Positions 34,272 through 43,850 of a stretch of 64,000 bases of DNA are shown in pieces (within the stretch, counting starts at the first letter, position 1; each line of letters begins with the position of its first letter). The DNA comes from Sphingobacterium pedocola (GTDB lineage Bacteria > Bacteroidota > Bacteroidia > Sphingobacteriales > Sphingobacteriaceae), in NCBI RefSeq assembly GCF_015209965.1, contig NZ_MU158689.1:202648-266647 (forward strand), written 5' to 3'. The notes beneath the pieces are model-generated. The model saw only the letters and a list, made by a program, of their open reading frames with translations. It was not told the DNA's origin and searched no databases. The position numbers and the translations under genes were made by a program.

Positions 34272-34694
34272 ATGAAAATAGGAATAACTTTTGGCGTATT
34301 TGATCTGCTACATGCGGGTCATATTATGATGCTTGAGGAAGCAAAACGTAATTGTGATTATTTAATCGTGGGACTTAACACGGATCCATCCGAGGTATCG
34401 CCCGAAAAGAATAAACCGACGCAATCCGTCGTTGAACGCTACATACAGCTGGAAGGATGTCGTTATGTGGACGAAATTATCCCCTATGAAACAGAGCAGG
34501 ATTTAGCTGATATGATTAAGGCATTGCCGATAAATGTCCGTTTTATCGGAGAAGAATATCGCGACCGGGATTTTACTGGCCGTAAATATTGTATCGAAGA
34601 GAAGATTGATATCTATTTCAATAAGCGCAGCCATCGCTTTTCGAGTCACGGACTGCGCAAGGTTGTAGCGGAGAAAGAAGCGTCTAATAAGTGA
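34272..34694 (+). CDS. cytidylyltransferase-like protein (TagD type)
   Basis: This 140-residue nucleotidyltransferase has the HxGH motif at 14-17 (GVFDLLHAGH) and the RYIQLEGCRYVDEIIPY block; a late ISSTxxR-like site is replaced by SHRFSSHGLRKVV. Size and motifs fit glycerol-3-phosphate cytidylyltransferase relatives, which activate a phosphorylated polyol with CTP. In Bacteroidota such proteins usually serve capsule or lipid-linked sugar synthesis, but no such genes are nearby, so the substrate is open. Confidence 0.82.
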   Translation: MKIGITFGVFDLLHAGHIMMLEEAKRNCDYLIVGLNTDPSEVSPEKNKPTQSVVERYIQLEGCRYVDEIIPYETEQDLADMIKALPINVRFIGEEYRDRDFTGRKYCIEEKIDIYFNKRSHRFSSHGLRKVVAEKEASNK

Positions 34695-34757
34695 TTAGGC
34701 GGCAGGAGTTAGAGATGTGTAATGTCTCACTCCTGATATCTGACACCTAATGCCTAA
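34693..34757 (+). repeat. palindromic spacer
   Basis: AGGAGTTAGAGA pairs imperfectly with TCTCACTCCT around TGTGTAATG. The text (GTTAGAGATG, CACCTAATGCC) resembles the TTAGGAGTTAG-type spacers at 22186-22246 and 22780-22900. Confidence 0.5.
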
Positions 34758-34762
34758 AAAAG

Positions 34763-35626
34763 ATGCTTGAAAACGATATACTAAAGATAAAAGTAGTACC
34801 AAAAGGAGCGGAACTGCAGAGCATATACAATAAGAATGCAAAGCGCGAGTATATCTGGCAGCGTGACCCGCGTTTTTGGACCAAAAGTTCTCCCGTGTTA
34901 TTCCCGATCGTAGGAGGTTTAAAGAACGGTAGGTATTGGCTCCATGGACAGGAATATCAACTACCTAAACACGGTTTTGCGCGTGACCATACGTTTGATT
35001 TGGTTGTACAATCAAAGACGGAACTTAGCTTCGTCTTGCGGGCAGACAGGCAGACGAAAGACATATACCCTTTTGATTTTGATTTTTTTGTACATTACAT
35101 CTTGGAAGAGGATACATTGTATTGTACTTATGAGGTATGGAATAACAGTGAAGAAAAAATGTTGTTTTCCGTAGGAGGTCATCCCGCTCTGCAGCTGGAT
35201 TTTTCGCAACGCAGGGGGTGGGCTGATTACTTTTTGGAGTTTCCCGATGATAGTGCACTGACCCGATATTACCTCCGGAATGGATTGTTGCACACACAGC
35301 CCGAGTTTTATCCTCTGGAAGGCCACCGCCTTCAATTAAGTGGAAACATGTTCCGGGATGATGCTTGGGTGTTGAAGAATCTCTTGTCTAAGAAAATAAT
35401 ACTGGGTAACAGACAGGAAGACTATGCTGTAGGGTTTGCTGTTGAAGGATTTTCATACCTCGGCCTGTGGTCTGCACCAGGATCATCTTTTATCTGCTTG
35501 GAACCCTGGTGTGGTGTAAACGACACGGAGCAACACAGCGGACTATTGGAAGAGAAGGAGGGGATTGTCGTGGTATCGCCAACAGATCGATGGCAACGAA
35601 CCTGGTCTCTGTCAATACTAAAGTAG
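34763..35626 (+). CDS. aldose 1-epimerase family protein (LacX-like)
   Basis: The 287-residue protein has the galactose-mutarotase-like beta-sandwich pattern: KGAELQSIYNKNAKREYIWQ, WTKSSPVLFPIVGGLKNGRY, LPKHGFARDHTFDLV, the catalytic histidine region SVGGHPAL, and a late ICLEPWCGVND. LacX-like members lack a signal peptide and act on cytosolic sugars, converting alpha and beta anomers. Here the gene lies just upstream of fbp, fitting a role in feeding hexoses into central metabolism. Confidence 0.88.
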   Translation: MLENDILKIKVVPKGAELQSIYNKNAKREYIWQRDPRFWTKSSPVLFPIVGGLKNGRYWLHGQEYQLPKHGFARDHTFDLVVQSKTELSFVLRADRQTKDIYPFDFDFFVHYILEEDTLYCTYEVWNNSEEKMLFSVGGHPALQLDFSQRRGWADYFLEFPDDSALTRYYLRNGLLHTQPEFYPLEGHRLQLSGNMFRDDAWVLKNLLSKKIILGNRQEDYAVGFAVEGFSYLGLWSAPGSSFICLEPWCGVNDTEQHSGLLEEKEGIVVVSPTDRWQRTWSLSILK

Positions 35627-35799
35627 TACGGCTAGGTTGAGCTTACCGCTCCCGAAGTTGCGATATGATAGAGAGAAGCGAATCATCTACAAATCGATAA
35701 CGATTGCGTAGAATTTGTGCTGTAAAATAGGGTATTGACGTGCTTTTTGCAGGCTATTGATTACCTTTATGGAACCTACAAGCCACTAATTCACATATC

Positions 35800-36804
35800 A
35801 TGACAGTATTTAAAACATTAGGCCAGTTTATAATAGAAAAGCAAGCGGATTTTCCATATGCAAAGGGCGAGTTCTCCCGTTTATTACGTGATATCGGTAT
35901 TGCCGCGAAGATAGTAAACCGTGAGGTGAACAAAGCGGGATTGGCGGATATCTTGGGTGCTGCAGGTAAGGTAAATATACAGGGCGAAGGACAGCAGAAG
36001 TTGGATGTATACGCCGATGAGCAATTTATTGCAGCCTTGCGTAGTGGGGGAGAATGCTGTGTAGTCGCGTCGGAGGAGCATGAAAATCCCATATGTATAC
36101 AGTCTGAGGTTTCCAAAAATGCAAAATACGTTGTCTGCATTGATCCACTCGATGGATCGAGCAATATTGATGTCAATGTATCTGTAGGAACTGTATTTTC
36201 GATCTATAGGCGTATCTCTATGAGCGGGGAAGCAACGTTGTCGGATATTCTGCAAAAAGGAGCCGTACAGGTCGCTGCAGGTTATATTATTTATGGTTCG
36301 TCAACGATGCTGGTGTACACTACAGGGAAAGGCGTGAATGGATTTACCCTTGATCCCAGTATTGGCGAATTCTGTCTGTCGCATCCAGAAATTAAAATTC
36401 CGGCTCAAGGAAGGATTTATTCCGTTAATGAGGGTAACTACCGTAAGTTTCCGGAAGGGGTAAAAAAATATATTAAGTACTGCGAAGAAGAGGATGAGGC
36501 AACGGGGCGCCCTTATATCGCACGGTATATTGGATCGTTGGTAGCAGATATCCACCGCAACCTTTTGTTAGGAGGCGTATTTCTATACCCCAACACCTCT
36601 TCTCATGCCAACGGCAAGCTGCGCCTGATGTATGAAGCAAATCCGGTAGCATTTATTGTGGAGCAGGCAGGAGGGAAAGCTTCTGACGGTGTGCAGCGCA
36701 TATTGGATTTGACGCCTACTGAGCTGCACCAGCGTACGGCATTGTATTGCGGCAGTAAGGACATGGTCGAAAGAATTGAATCCTACCTTCAAGAACGAAC
36801 CTAA
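35800..36804 (+). CDS. fbp: class 1 fructose-1,6-bisphosphatase
   Basis: The 334-residue length is normal for class 1 FBPase, which hydrolyses fructose 1,6-bisphosphate to fructose 6-phosphate in gluconeogenesis. The metal-binding signature [19 protein letters not shown] is intact. The acidic EEHE segment (ASEEHENP) and the substrate region [20 protein letters not shown] are also present, followed by the usual [13 protein letters not shown]. It is cytosolic and monocistronic, with a terminator at 36971. Confidence 0.96.
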   Translation: MTVFKTLGQFIIEKQADFPYAKGEFSRLLRDIGIAAKIVNREVNKAGLADILGAAGKVNIQGEGQQKLDVYADEQFIAALRSGGECCVVASEEHENPICIQSEVSKNAKYVVCIDPLDGSSNIDVNVSVGTVFSIYRRISMSGEATLSDILQKGAVQVAAGYIIYGSSTMLVYTTGKGVNGFTLDPSIGEFCLSHPEIKIPAQGRIYSVNEGNYRKFPEGVKKYIKYCEEEDEATGRPYIARYIGSLVADIHRNLLLGGVFLYPNTSSHANGKLRLMYEANPVAFIVEQAGGKASDGVQRILDLTPTELHQRTALYCGSKDMVERIESYLQERT

Positions 36805-36970
36805 GAATACATGCTTGATAATAGTGACGAAAGCCGGTTGAGGGAAACACTTGAACAAAAAATAAGAGATAAATTTTGAAATGACATTAGTTTGACATAC
36901 AAGTTGTACTAAATAATGCAGAGTGGGCGTTATAATAGCTCATAATTTAGGTTAATAATTGGTTAATTAA

Positions 36971-37005
36971 AATATCCTGGAGCTCCCGCTTCAGGATATT
37001 TTTTT
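36971..37005 (+). terminator. intrinsic terminator downstream of fbp
   Basis: AATATCCTG (36971-36979) pairs with CAGGATATT (36992-37000), followed by TTTTT. Confidence 0.88.
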
Positions 37006-37288
37006 GTCGTACAGTTGCGTGAGCAGATCAACATCGGTTCAGGAATACAGATCGTGAAAACACCACTATCTAGCTTTTTTGCAAAACGGATGGATACTCG
37101 CCGTGAGGATTATTTTGGTGTTTTCTGACTTAATGTTTTGATAAACACCGTTTTTAGGTTTTCTTCTCCGTATATAACCGTTCAATGTGTCAAAAAAAAT
37201 GTACAAGAATGAACAATAAATGTACATCAAAAAAACTAGTTATGTTTAAATTTGAATGCTAGCTAATCGTAAAGTGTTAACTATAGTC

Positions 37289-37300
37289 GCAACCGGTTGC
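37289..37300 (+). promoter_or_regulatory. LacI/GalR-type operator palindrome
   Basis: GCAACCGGTTGC is a perfect 12-bp palindrome with the central CCGG and GCAA/TTGC arms typical of LacI-family sites. It lies 40 nt upstream of the GH3 start. No lacI-like gene is in the window. Confidence 0.55.
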
Positions 37301-37339
37301 AACTGTTATTGAATCACTCAAAAATATAAACTGGAAATA

Positions 37340-39961
37340 ATGAAGATAACCGAAATCAATTTTATGAACATACTTACTTTTTGTTTATTATTACTTGCGG
37401 CACCTTTTTTCTCGTATGGGCAGCAATTACCTTTTCAGAATAGGATGTTGGACATGGAGGCCCGCGTAGCAGATTTGCTAAAAAGATTGACGGTGGAGGA
37501 AAAAGTAGGTTTGATGCAAGACGTTTCCCAACCAGTCGATCGACTAGGGATTAAAGGTTATAACTGGTGGAATGAAGCACTGCATGGGGTAGCTCGATCG
37601 GGACAGGCGACGGTTTTTCCACAACCAATCGGTATGGCTGCTTCTTTTGATAGTGATGCAATTTTTGACGTGTTTAATGCCGTGTCGGATGAAGCGCGTG
37701 CAAAGCACCATCAGTATGCTGCGCAAGGGAGTTATGCCCGATATCAGGGGCTCACTATGTGGACGCCTACCATCAATATTTTTAGGGACCCTAGATGGGG
37801 GCGCGGAATTGAAACATATGGAGAAGATCCGTATCTAACGGGTGTACTGGGACTTGCAGCGGTTAAAGGTTTGCAGGGTGTGTCTAAGGATGGATACGAT
37901 AAAATTCATGCCTGTGCAAAGCACTTTGCCGTACACTCCGGGCCGGAGTGGAACAGACATTCATTTAACGCGGCCAATATCAGACCAAGAGATCTATACG
38001 AGACTTATTTACCTGCTTTTGAGAAATTGGTAAAGGAAGGAAATGTAATGGAAGTGATGTGTGCGTATAACCGCTTTGAAGGTGAACCCTGCTGCGGCAG
38101 CGATCAATTGTTAATGCAGATCCTTCGGGAAAAATGGGGATTTAAAGGTGTCGTGGTAGCAGATTGCGGAGCGATAGCAGATTTTTACAAAGAAAATGCG
38201 CATAAAACACATCCGGATGCAATCACAGCGTCCGCCAAAGCGGTATTAAGTGGTACGGATCTGGATTGTGGATCAAGTTATAAGGCATTGATTGATGCGG
38301 TTAAGGACGGCCATATCCAAGAAAAAGACATTGATGTCTCCGTTAGTAGGTTGTTGTTGGCTAGATTTAGACTCGGAGAAATGGATTCTCCGAACGATGT
38401 TCCTTGGTCTAAAATTAGTTCGGATGTCATCGCATCCGAGTCTCATGATAGTATAGCGCTGGAAATGGCACGTAAATCGATGACCTTATTGCAAAATAAC
38501 AACAAAATCCTCCCCTTAAAAAGAGGAGGATTAAAAGTGGCGGTGATGGGGCCGAATGCGCAGGACTCGGTGATGCAATGGGGGAACTATAACGGAACAC
38601 CTAAGAGAACGATTACCATTTTAGCGGGTATACAGCAGGCGTTGGGGAAAGACGACGAACTGGTTTATGAACAAGGGTCTGGCCTAGTAGAGAATATCAT
38701 CATGGAGAGTGCATACAGTCAGTGTTTTTCGGAGGAGGGAGCTGGATTCGCAGCACACTATTGGAATAATAAGGAAAGAACCGGCAGTATGGTGGCAAAG
38801 CAACTGATGAAAACACCTTTTGCGTTATGCACCTCAGGTGCTACAGTGTTTGCTCCAAATGTTGAGCTGACCGATTTTTCTGCAAGTTATAGAAGTACGT
38901 TTAAACCCGACAAAACAGGCGAGGTTACACTACAGCTGTATGTCAACGGCGTTGTAAGTTTATTAGTTGATGGAAAGGAAGTTAAAACTGCCAGAACGGG
39001 TCACGGTGCTCGAAAGATAAACCATACAATGAAAGTGCAGAAAGGAAAACAGTATGATATACAATTGGATTTTGCCCATCATAACGGAGATGCGCAGTTG
39101 AATTTTGACCTTGGATATCGGGAGGTAATAGATATACAGCGCTCACTTGCACGTGTGGCCGATGTCGACGTAGTGGTATTCGTTGGGGGTATTTCACCTT
39201 CTTTGGAAGGTGAAGAAATGGGTGTGGATTTTCCGGGGTTCAAGCGCGGAGATCGTATAGATATTGAATTGCCGACCGTGCAACGCGAATTTTTAGCTGC
39301 CCTAAGCAAAGTTGGTAAAAAGGTTGTTTTCGTAAATTGCTCTGGTTCCCCGATCGGTTTGGCTCCTGAAACCGAACGTTGTGAAGCTATCTTGCAAGCC
39401 TGGTATCCAGGTCAGGCAGGAGGACGTGCAGTGGCCGACGTGCTCTTTGGCGCGTATAATCCTTCGGGCCGATTACCAGTGACCTTTTACAGGGACACCA
39501 CCCAGCTTCCAGATTTTGAGAATTATGATATGACAGGAAGAACGTATAGATACCTAAAAGAAAAACCACTTTTTCCTTTTGGACACGGTTTAAGTTACAG
39601 TCGGTTTGATTATGGGACACCGATGGTTGATCGGGAAACATTCGTTGTGGGAGATTCGGTTTGCCTCACCGTTCCGATCGCAAATTCTAGCACGATCGAT
39701 GGAGATGAAATTGTTCAGGTTTATATCAAACGGGTAGATGATCAGGATGAAGGACCCATAAAATCCCTTCGGGCGGTGCAGCGGGTTCATATTCCAGCTG
39801 GAGAGAAACATGAAGCAAAAATCTGGTTATCGAGCAAGCAATTTGAGTTTTGGAATGAATCCAATCAGCTAGTTGATGTGTTCTCGGGAAAATTTAGGGT
39901 TTTTGTCGGTGGGAGCTCTACAGCGGAAGATCTGAGGGAACTAACGTTACAAATTCTTTAA
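37340..39961 (+). CDS. GH3 family beta-glycosidase (xylosidase/glucosidase type)
   Basis: The 873-residue exported protein has a signal peptide (ILTFCLLLLAAPFFSYGQ). The GH3 N-terminal barrel runs about 35-345 with YNWWNEALHGVARSG, KHFAVHSGPEWNRHSFN and the nucleophile Asp275 (GVVVADCGAIADF). The C-terminal alpha/beta domain is interrupted by a PA14-like insert (about 475-600, AHYWNNKERTG and onward to YDIQLDFAHHNGDAQL). It ends with a fibronectin-like domain. The 'NWWNEALHG' form is typical of beta-xylosidase/arabinosidase members. It works in the periplasm on oligosaccharides. Upstream is a LacI-type palindrome. Confidence 0.92.
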   Translation: MKITEINFMNILTFCLLLLAAPFFSYGQQLPFQNRMLDMEARVADLLKRLTVEEKVGLMQDVSQPVDRLGIKGYNWWNEALHGVARSGQATVFPQPIGMAASFDSDAIFDVFNAVSDEARAKHHQYAAQGSYARYQGLTMWTPTINIFRDPRWGRGIETYGEDPYLTGVLGLAAVKGLQGVSKDGYDKIHACAKHFAVHSGPEWNRHSFNAANIRPRDLYETYLPAFEKLVKEGNVMEVMCAYNRFEGEPCCGSDQLLMQILREKWGFKGVVVADCGAIADFYKENAHKTHPDAITASAKAVLSGTDLDCGSSYKALIDAVKDGHIQEKDIDVSVSRLLLARFRLGEMDSPNDVPWSKISSDVIASESHDSIALEMARKSMTLLQNNNKILPLKRGGLKVAVMGPNAQDSVMQWGNYNGTPKRTITILAGIQQALGKDDELVYEQGSGLVENIIMESAYSQCFSEEGAGFAAHYWNNKERTGSMVAKQLMKTPFALCTSGATVFAPNVELTDFSASYRSTFKPDKTGEVTLQLYVNGVVSLLVDGKEVKTARTGHGARKINHTMKVQKGKQYDIQLDFAHHNGDAQLNFDLGYREVIDIQRSLARVADVDVVVFVGGISPSLEGEEMGVDFPGFKRGDRIDIELPTVQREFLAALSKVGKKVVFVNCSGSPIGLAPETERCEAILQAWYPGQAGGRAVADVLFGAYNPSGRLPVTFYRDTTQLPDFENYDMTGRTYRYLKEKPLFPFGHGLSYSRFDYGTPMVDRETFVVGDSVCLTVPIANSSTIDGDEIVQVYIKRVDDQDEGPIKSLRAVQRVHIPAGEKHEAKIWLSSKQFEFWNESNQLVDVFSGKFRVFVGGSSTAEDLRELTLQIL

Positions 39962-40055
39962 ATTTAAATATAACACTGACGTCGGTTTGAATGACCTATA
40001 GTCGTTTGAAACAAGTCTGTGGCTTGTCAATCTAGTTTAAACTTATTTTTTAATA

Positions 40056-40175
40056 ATGAGAATTTTTAATTTCAAAGGAATCGTATTTGCAGGCATGGCA
40101 ATATTCGTTACGCTATGTAGTTCGGCTGCCCTGTATGCACAATCCGTGACTCCTCAAAATCCAAATATAGCTTAG
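40056..40175 (+). CDS. 39-codon ORF encoding little more than a signal peptide
   Basis: MRIFNFKGIVFAG starts a perfect signal peptide (VTLCSSAALYAQ), but the mature part is only SVTPQNPNIA before TAG. The stop lies 3 nt before the GH105 start codon. It may be the front of a deleted secreted enzyme or a leader peptide that controls the next gene. Confidence 0.4.
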   Translation: MRIFNFKGIVFAGMAIFVTLCSSAALYAQSVTPQNPNIA

Positions 40176-40178
40176 AAA

Positions 40179-41372
40179 ATGATGTCAACGATGAGATTAA
40201 CTAAATTGATAATAATGCGAATGTTCATGCTAATGATGTGTGTATGGGCATCGCTGGAGGGAATGGCGCAAGCCAATGCAATAAAAATGGCTGACTCGGA
40301 TATGAAACGTAATCCTGAAGCTTGGATGATTGACTTTTCGAAAGCCCTGAAGTGGAATTATTGCCATGGTCTGGTCATGCAATCTATCTTACAGGTGTGG
40401 GATAAGACGGGAAATACAAAATATTATGATTATGTATATGACTATGCGGATACGATGGTAAATACGGATGGAACAATCAAAACCTACAACGCCTTAGATT
40501 ACAATATTGATCGGGTAAATACAGGCAAAATTCTTTTTCCCATCTTAAATAAAACAGGTGAACAGCGATTTGTAACGGCGATAGAACTGCAACGTGAACA
40601 AATGCGCACCCATCCCCGTACTTCGGGCGGTAGTTTTTGGCATAAGAAAGTATATCCACATCAGGTTTGGCTTGATGGTCTGTATATGGCCGGACCTTTT
40701 CTAGCGCAGTATGCAAAAGAAAATAACGAGCAGGCTTTGTTTACAGATGTTGCACTGCAAATTACGGATGTACGTAAACACTTATACGATCCAAAAACGG
40801 GTCTTTACTTTCACGGGTGGGATGAAAGCAAGCAACAGCGCTGGAGTGATCCCAATACGGGTTTATCACCACATTTTTGGTCACGAAGTATCGGTTGGTA
40901 TATGATGTCTATCGTTGATGTATTGGATTTTTTACCGGCGAATCATACAAGCAGACCGGAGATTATAAAAATATTGCAAGAACTCGCTGCTTCTCTGGAG
41001 AAATTTCGAGACCCTGAAACAGGGATGTGGTATCAGGTAACAGACTTGGGATATAGAGAAGGGAATTACCTAGAATCTACAGGTTCGATCATGTTTATTT
41101 ATGCTTGGATAAAAGGAGCTCAAAAAGGATATCTAAATGAGAACTACTTGGAAAAGGGCAAAAAAGCATACGACCAGTATTTGGCACAGTTTGTAAAAAC
41201 GGAAGAAGATGGTACTTGCTCAATAACAGACTGTTGTTCCGTTGCTGGTCTTGGTGGGGAAAAGAATTACAGAGACGGAAGTTTTGAATATTATATCAGT
41301 GAGCCTATTCGTGACAATGACCCCAAAGCGGTAGGGCCTTTTATTATGGTTAGTTTGTTGTTAAATAGGTAA
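40179..41372 (+). CDS. GH105 family unsaturated rhamnogalacturonyl hydrolase-like enzyme
   Basis: The 397-residue exported enzyme has a signal peptide (MRMFMLMMCVWASLEGMAQA) and an (alpha/alpha)6 barrel pattern: KWNYCHGLVMQSILQVWDKT, VYPHQVWLDGLYMAGPFLAQY with the catalytic Asp of the WLDGLYM motif, HGWDESKQQRWSDPNTGLS, FWSRSIGWYMMSIVDVLD and the closing CSVAGLGGEKNYRDGSFEYY. GH105 enzymes remove the unsaturated uronic acid that pectin lyases leave on oligosaccharides. It follows GH3 and precedes GH43, consistent with use of pectin or hemicellulose side chains. Confidence 0.92.
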   Translation: MMSTMRLTKLIIMRMFMLMMCVWASLEGMAQANAIKMADSDMKRNPEAWMIDFSKALKWNYCHGLVMQSILQVWDKTGNTKYYDYVYDYADTMVNTDGTIKTYNALDYNIDRVNTGKILFPILNKTGEQRFVTAIELQREQMRTHPRTSGGSFWHKKVYPHQVWLDGLYMAGPFLAQYAKENNEQALFTDVALQITDVRKHLYDPKTGLYFHGWDESKQQRWSDPNTGLSPHFWSRSIGWYMMSIVDVLDFLPANHTSRPEIIKILQELAASLEKFRDPETGMWYQVTDLGYREGNYLESTGSIMFIYAWIKGAQKGYLNENYLEKGKKAYDQYLAQFVKTEEDGTCSITDCCSVAGLGGEKNYRDGSFEYYISEPIRDNDPKAVGPFIMVSLLLNR

Positions 41373-41656
41373 TGATCGGTTTTTGAGTAAGATAGATTCA
41401 CTTTTTACTTAAAACTAATGTAGTACTAACTTTTAATTGTGTTTCATTATATTTCCGCTATAAATAAGTTATCAAAGCCGAGGAGAACCGACCGTAGGGA
41501 GCTCACCGTAGGTAAACCGATAAATTTACATTTTTATTCAACGCGATTATAATTGCACGGAACGGCAAATTTATCTAAGTTTGTTATGCAAGTTATAAAC
41601 CGAACTGTGTAAATTATATGTTCTGGCTAATAAGAAATTAACCCTATAAAGAAATA

Positions 41657-42679
41657 ATGAAAGCGCTTTTAAAAATTTGTATCTTATTCGTTTGTACCCT
41701 ATCGGTAGGCCTTAGTGCTGCTCAAGAAGCTGTGCAACAACCTGATGTAGCCCCTTTTATTCCACAGCGTGCTGATCCGTTTATCACGCGAGGAATCGAT
41801 GGTACTTATTATTTTATTGCTACCGTTCCGGAGTATGATCGTATTGAAATACGTCAATCAAAGACACTCGATGGTCTTAAGGATGCCAAAGGAATAGTCG
41901 TATGGCGGAAACATAGTGAAGGCATAATGGGTAGTCATATATGGGCTCCGGAACTTCATCAGATAGACGGAAAATGGTATATCTATTTTGCGGCGGGCTC
42001 GGCTAAGGATAAATGGAAGATTCGTAAATATGTGTTATCAAATACCTCCAAAAACCCGACCGAGGGCAATTGGAGAGAAGAGGGGGAGATGGAAAGCCAT
42101 CGTAATGAATTTTCGCTGGATGCAACAACCTTTGCCTTGAAGGGACAACGCTATATGATCTGGGTAGATCGGGCCTCGGACACGGTTGTTAATACCGGTT
42201 TGTATATTGCTAAGATGCTCAATCCAACAAAATTGGATGATCGGCAGGTGGTTATTAGCCAACCTCAATATGATTGGGAAATGAAAGGTCATAAAGTGAA
42301 CGAGGGACCCGCAGTACTCGTTCGTCATGGAAAGGTGTTTTTAACTTTTTCTGCGAGTGCGACGGACGCTTCCTATTGTATAGGTCTTCTTTGGGCTGAT
42401 GAAAAATCGGATCTTTTGGATCCTGCGTCGTGGCATAAGCTGCGTGAGCCTGTTTTTTTTACGAATGAAAAATTACGTCGCTTTGGCCCAGGACATAACA
42501 GCTTTACAACATCGGAAGACGGTAGCACAGATATTATGGTTTATCATGCCCGTGATTATAAAGAGATAGATGGTGAGCCATTGTATGATCCCAATCGTCA
42601 TACCCGTGTGCGGGTGTTAAAATGGACAAATGACGGTATGCCTGATTTCGGTCAGGAATATGGTGACGAGGTATTCTGA
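41657..42679 (+). CDS. GH43 family alpha-L-arabinofuranosidase-like enzyme
   Basis: The 340-residue exported enzyme has a signal peptide (LFVCTLSVGLSAA) and the five-bladed GH43 propeller with all three acids: Asp40 (QRADPFI), Asp155 (FSLDATTF) and Glu216 (VNEGPAV). The His-containing FGPGHNSFT blade is also present. Such GH43 proteins remove arabinose (or sometimes xylose or galactose) from plant polysaccharides. The broken GH43 fragment at 33553 is a different, truncated member. Confidence 0.92.
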   Translation: MKALLKICILFVCTLSVGLSAAQEAVQQPDVAPFIPQRADPFITRGIDGTYYFIATVPEYDRIEIRQSKTLDGLKDAKGIVVWRKHSEGIMGSHIWAPELHQIDGKWYIYFAAGSAKDKWKIRKYVLSNTSKNPTEGNWREEGEMESHRNEFSLDATTFALKGQRYMIWVDRASDTVVNTGLYIAKMLNPTKLDDRQVVISQPQYDWEMKGHKVNEGPAVLVRHGKVFLTFSASATDASYCIGLLWADEKSDLLDPASWHKLREPVFFTNEKLRRFGPGHNSFTTSEDGSTDIMVYHARDYKEIDGEPLYDPNRHTRVRVLKWTNDGMPDFGQEYGDEVF

Positions 42680-42874
42680 TACGAAACGAAGGATGGTTTG
42701 GATATTGGGATATACCTGTGCGGGATGAAAAGCTTACCGGTATTTTTCTCGAGGTAGCCGCTCAACGAAGGAATTTACACGGGCGGCAGAGGGGAATAAA
42801 AGATATATGTCTATTATTTTGGTGGAAATCTAAGCTGTAAATTTAGAAGCAAGTAAATAAATATTAATATTTTG

Positions 42875-42892
42875 TTAACATTAACCTAACGT
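42875..42892 (+). promoter_or_regulatory. TTAAC-type direct repeat before pstS (Pho-box-like)
   Basis: TTAACA-TTAACC-TAACGT are consecutive 6-bp units starting 49 nt upstream of the pstS start codon. Tandem repeats in this place suggest PhoB-type control, but the site is not proven. Confidence 0.35.
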
Positions 42893-42923
42893 AAATACAA
42901 TACCAGAATAGGAGATTTGCTGC

Positions 42924-43784
42924 ATGGAGCGAGGGCTAGTTAATTGGATTCTGTTTCTTTCCGTGTTCTTGGGATTGACGCTCTTTACGAGTTGTGGTAA
43001 TCGGGATAATTCCATAAAGATGAAAGGCTCAGATACGGAAGTAAACCTAGCCGTTAATCTCGCTGAAAAATTTGCAGCAATCGATCCTGCATTTAATATT
43101 GCGATTTCGGGCGGAGGCTCCGGGCTGGGGATTACATCATTGCTTAATGGCCAGGCAGATATTGCAAACTCTTCCCGTCCATTATCGGAAGAAGAAATAC
43201 AACAATTCAAAAACAAAGGTATTGCTCTACGTACCATTGTGTTCGCCGAAGACGCTACTGCTTTTGTAGTGCATCGGGATCTTCCGCTGGAAGAAATCGA
43301 TGTGCTAACTTTGGGGAAAATTCTGAAAGGAGAAATCCGAAATTGGTCTGAACTAACAACAACTCATCTTCCCATCAATATTTACGGGCGTCAGAGCAGT
43401 TCGGGTACACATTCATTTGTCAAAAAGAAACTGAATATTGAATTTTCAACGGCGGCAAAGGAAATGACCGGAAATGCTCAAATTCTCGAAGGCGTGAAGG
43501 CCGATAAATCTGGTATAGGTTATGTCGGGGCTGGTTATGTGGCACATGAAGCTAACGCAAATCAGAGCGTTAAGATTTTAAAGATAAAAGAGTCGGAGAC
43601 AGAAATTGCGCGTTCTCCGACAGACCCCGAATCCATCAATCATCGGCTCTATTTTTTTCAACGTCCGCTCTATCAATTTGTGATTGAAAAATCATGGCAT
43701 AAAGTGAAACCACTTGTCGATTTTGAGAGAAGCCCACAGGGCAAACAGTTGATCGAAGCGCACGGTTACTATATTATAGAATAA
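42924..43784 (+). CDS. pstS: phosphate ABC transporter substrate-binding lipoprotein
   Basis: The 286-residue lipoprotein has lipobox FTSC (GLTLFTSCGNRDN). PstS phosphate-binding features are IKMKGSDTEVNLAVNLAEKF, the SGGGSGLGITSLLNGQADIANSSRP block, and YGRQSSSGTHSFVKK, which supply the phosphate contacts. It is the first gene of pstSCAB. It binds phosphate in the periplasm and hands it to PstCA. Confidence 0.95.
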   Translation: MERGLVNWILFLSVFLGLTLFTSCGNRDNSIKMKGSDTEVNLAVNLAEKFAAIDPAFNIAISGGGSGLGITSLLNGQADIANSSRPLSEEEIQQFKNKGIALRTIVFAEDATAFVVHRDLPLEEIDVLTLGKILKGEIRNWSELTTTHLPINIYGRQSSSGTHSFVKKKLNIEFSTAAKEMTGNAQILEGVKADKSGIGYVGAGYVAHEANANQSVKILKIKESETEIARSPTDPESINHRLYFFQRPLYQFVIEKSWHKVKPLVDFERSPQGKQLIEAHGYYIIE

Positions 43785-43850
43785 AATTTTATCGATATAC
43801 ATTTGAATTCACTAGCCCTCTGGGTGGCGGTTTCTAAAAAACAGACAAGT

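Noticed and set aside
33940-34272. 110-codon minus-strand frame
   Set aside because: Low-complexity and mixed composition with no family features.
35012-35335. Minus-strand frames inside the epimerase gene
   Set aside because: Shadows of a well-supported plus-strand gene.
36811-36879. 22-codon ORF after fbp (MLDNSDESRLRETLEQKIR)
   Set aside because: Very short, with no further support; may be chance.
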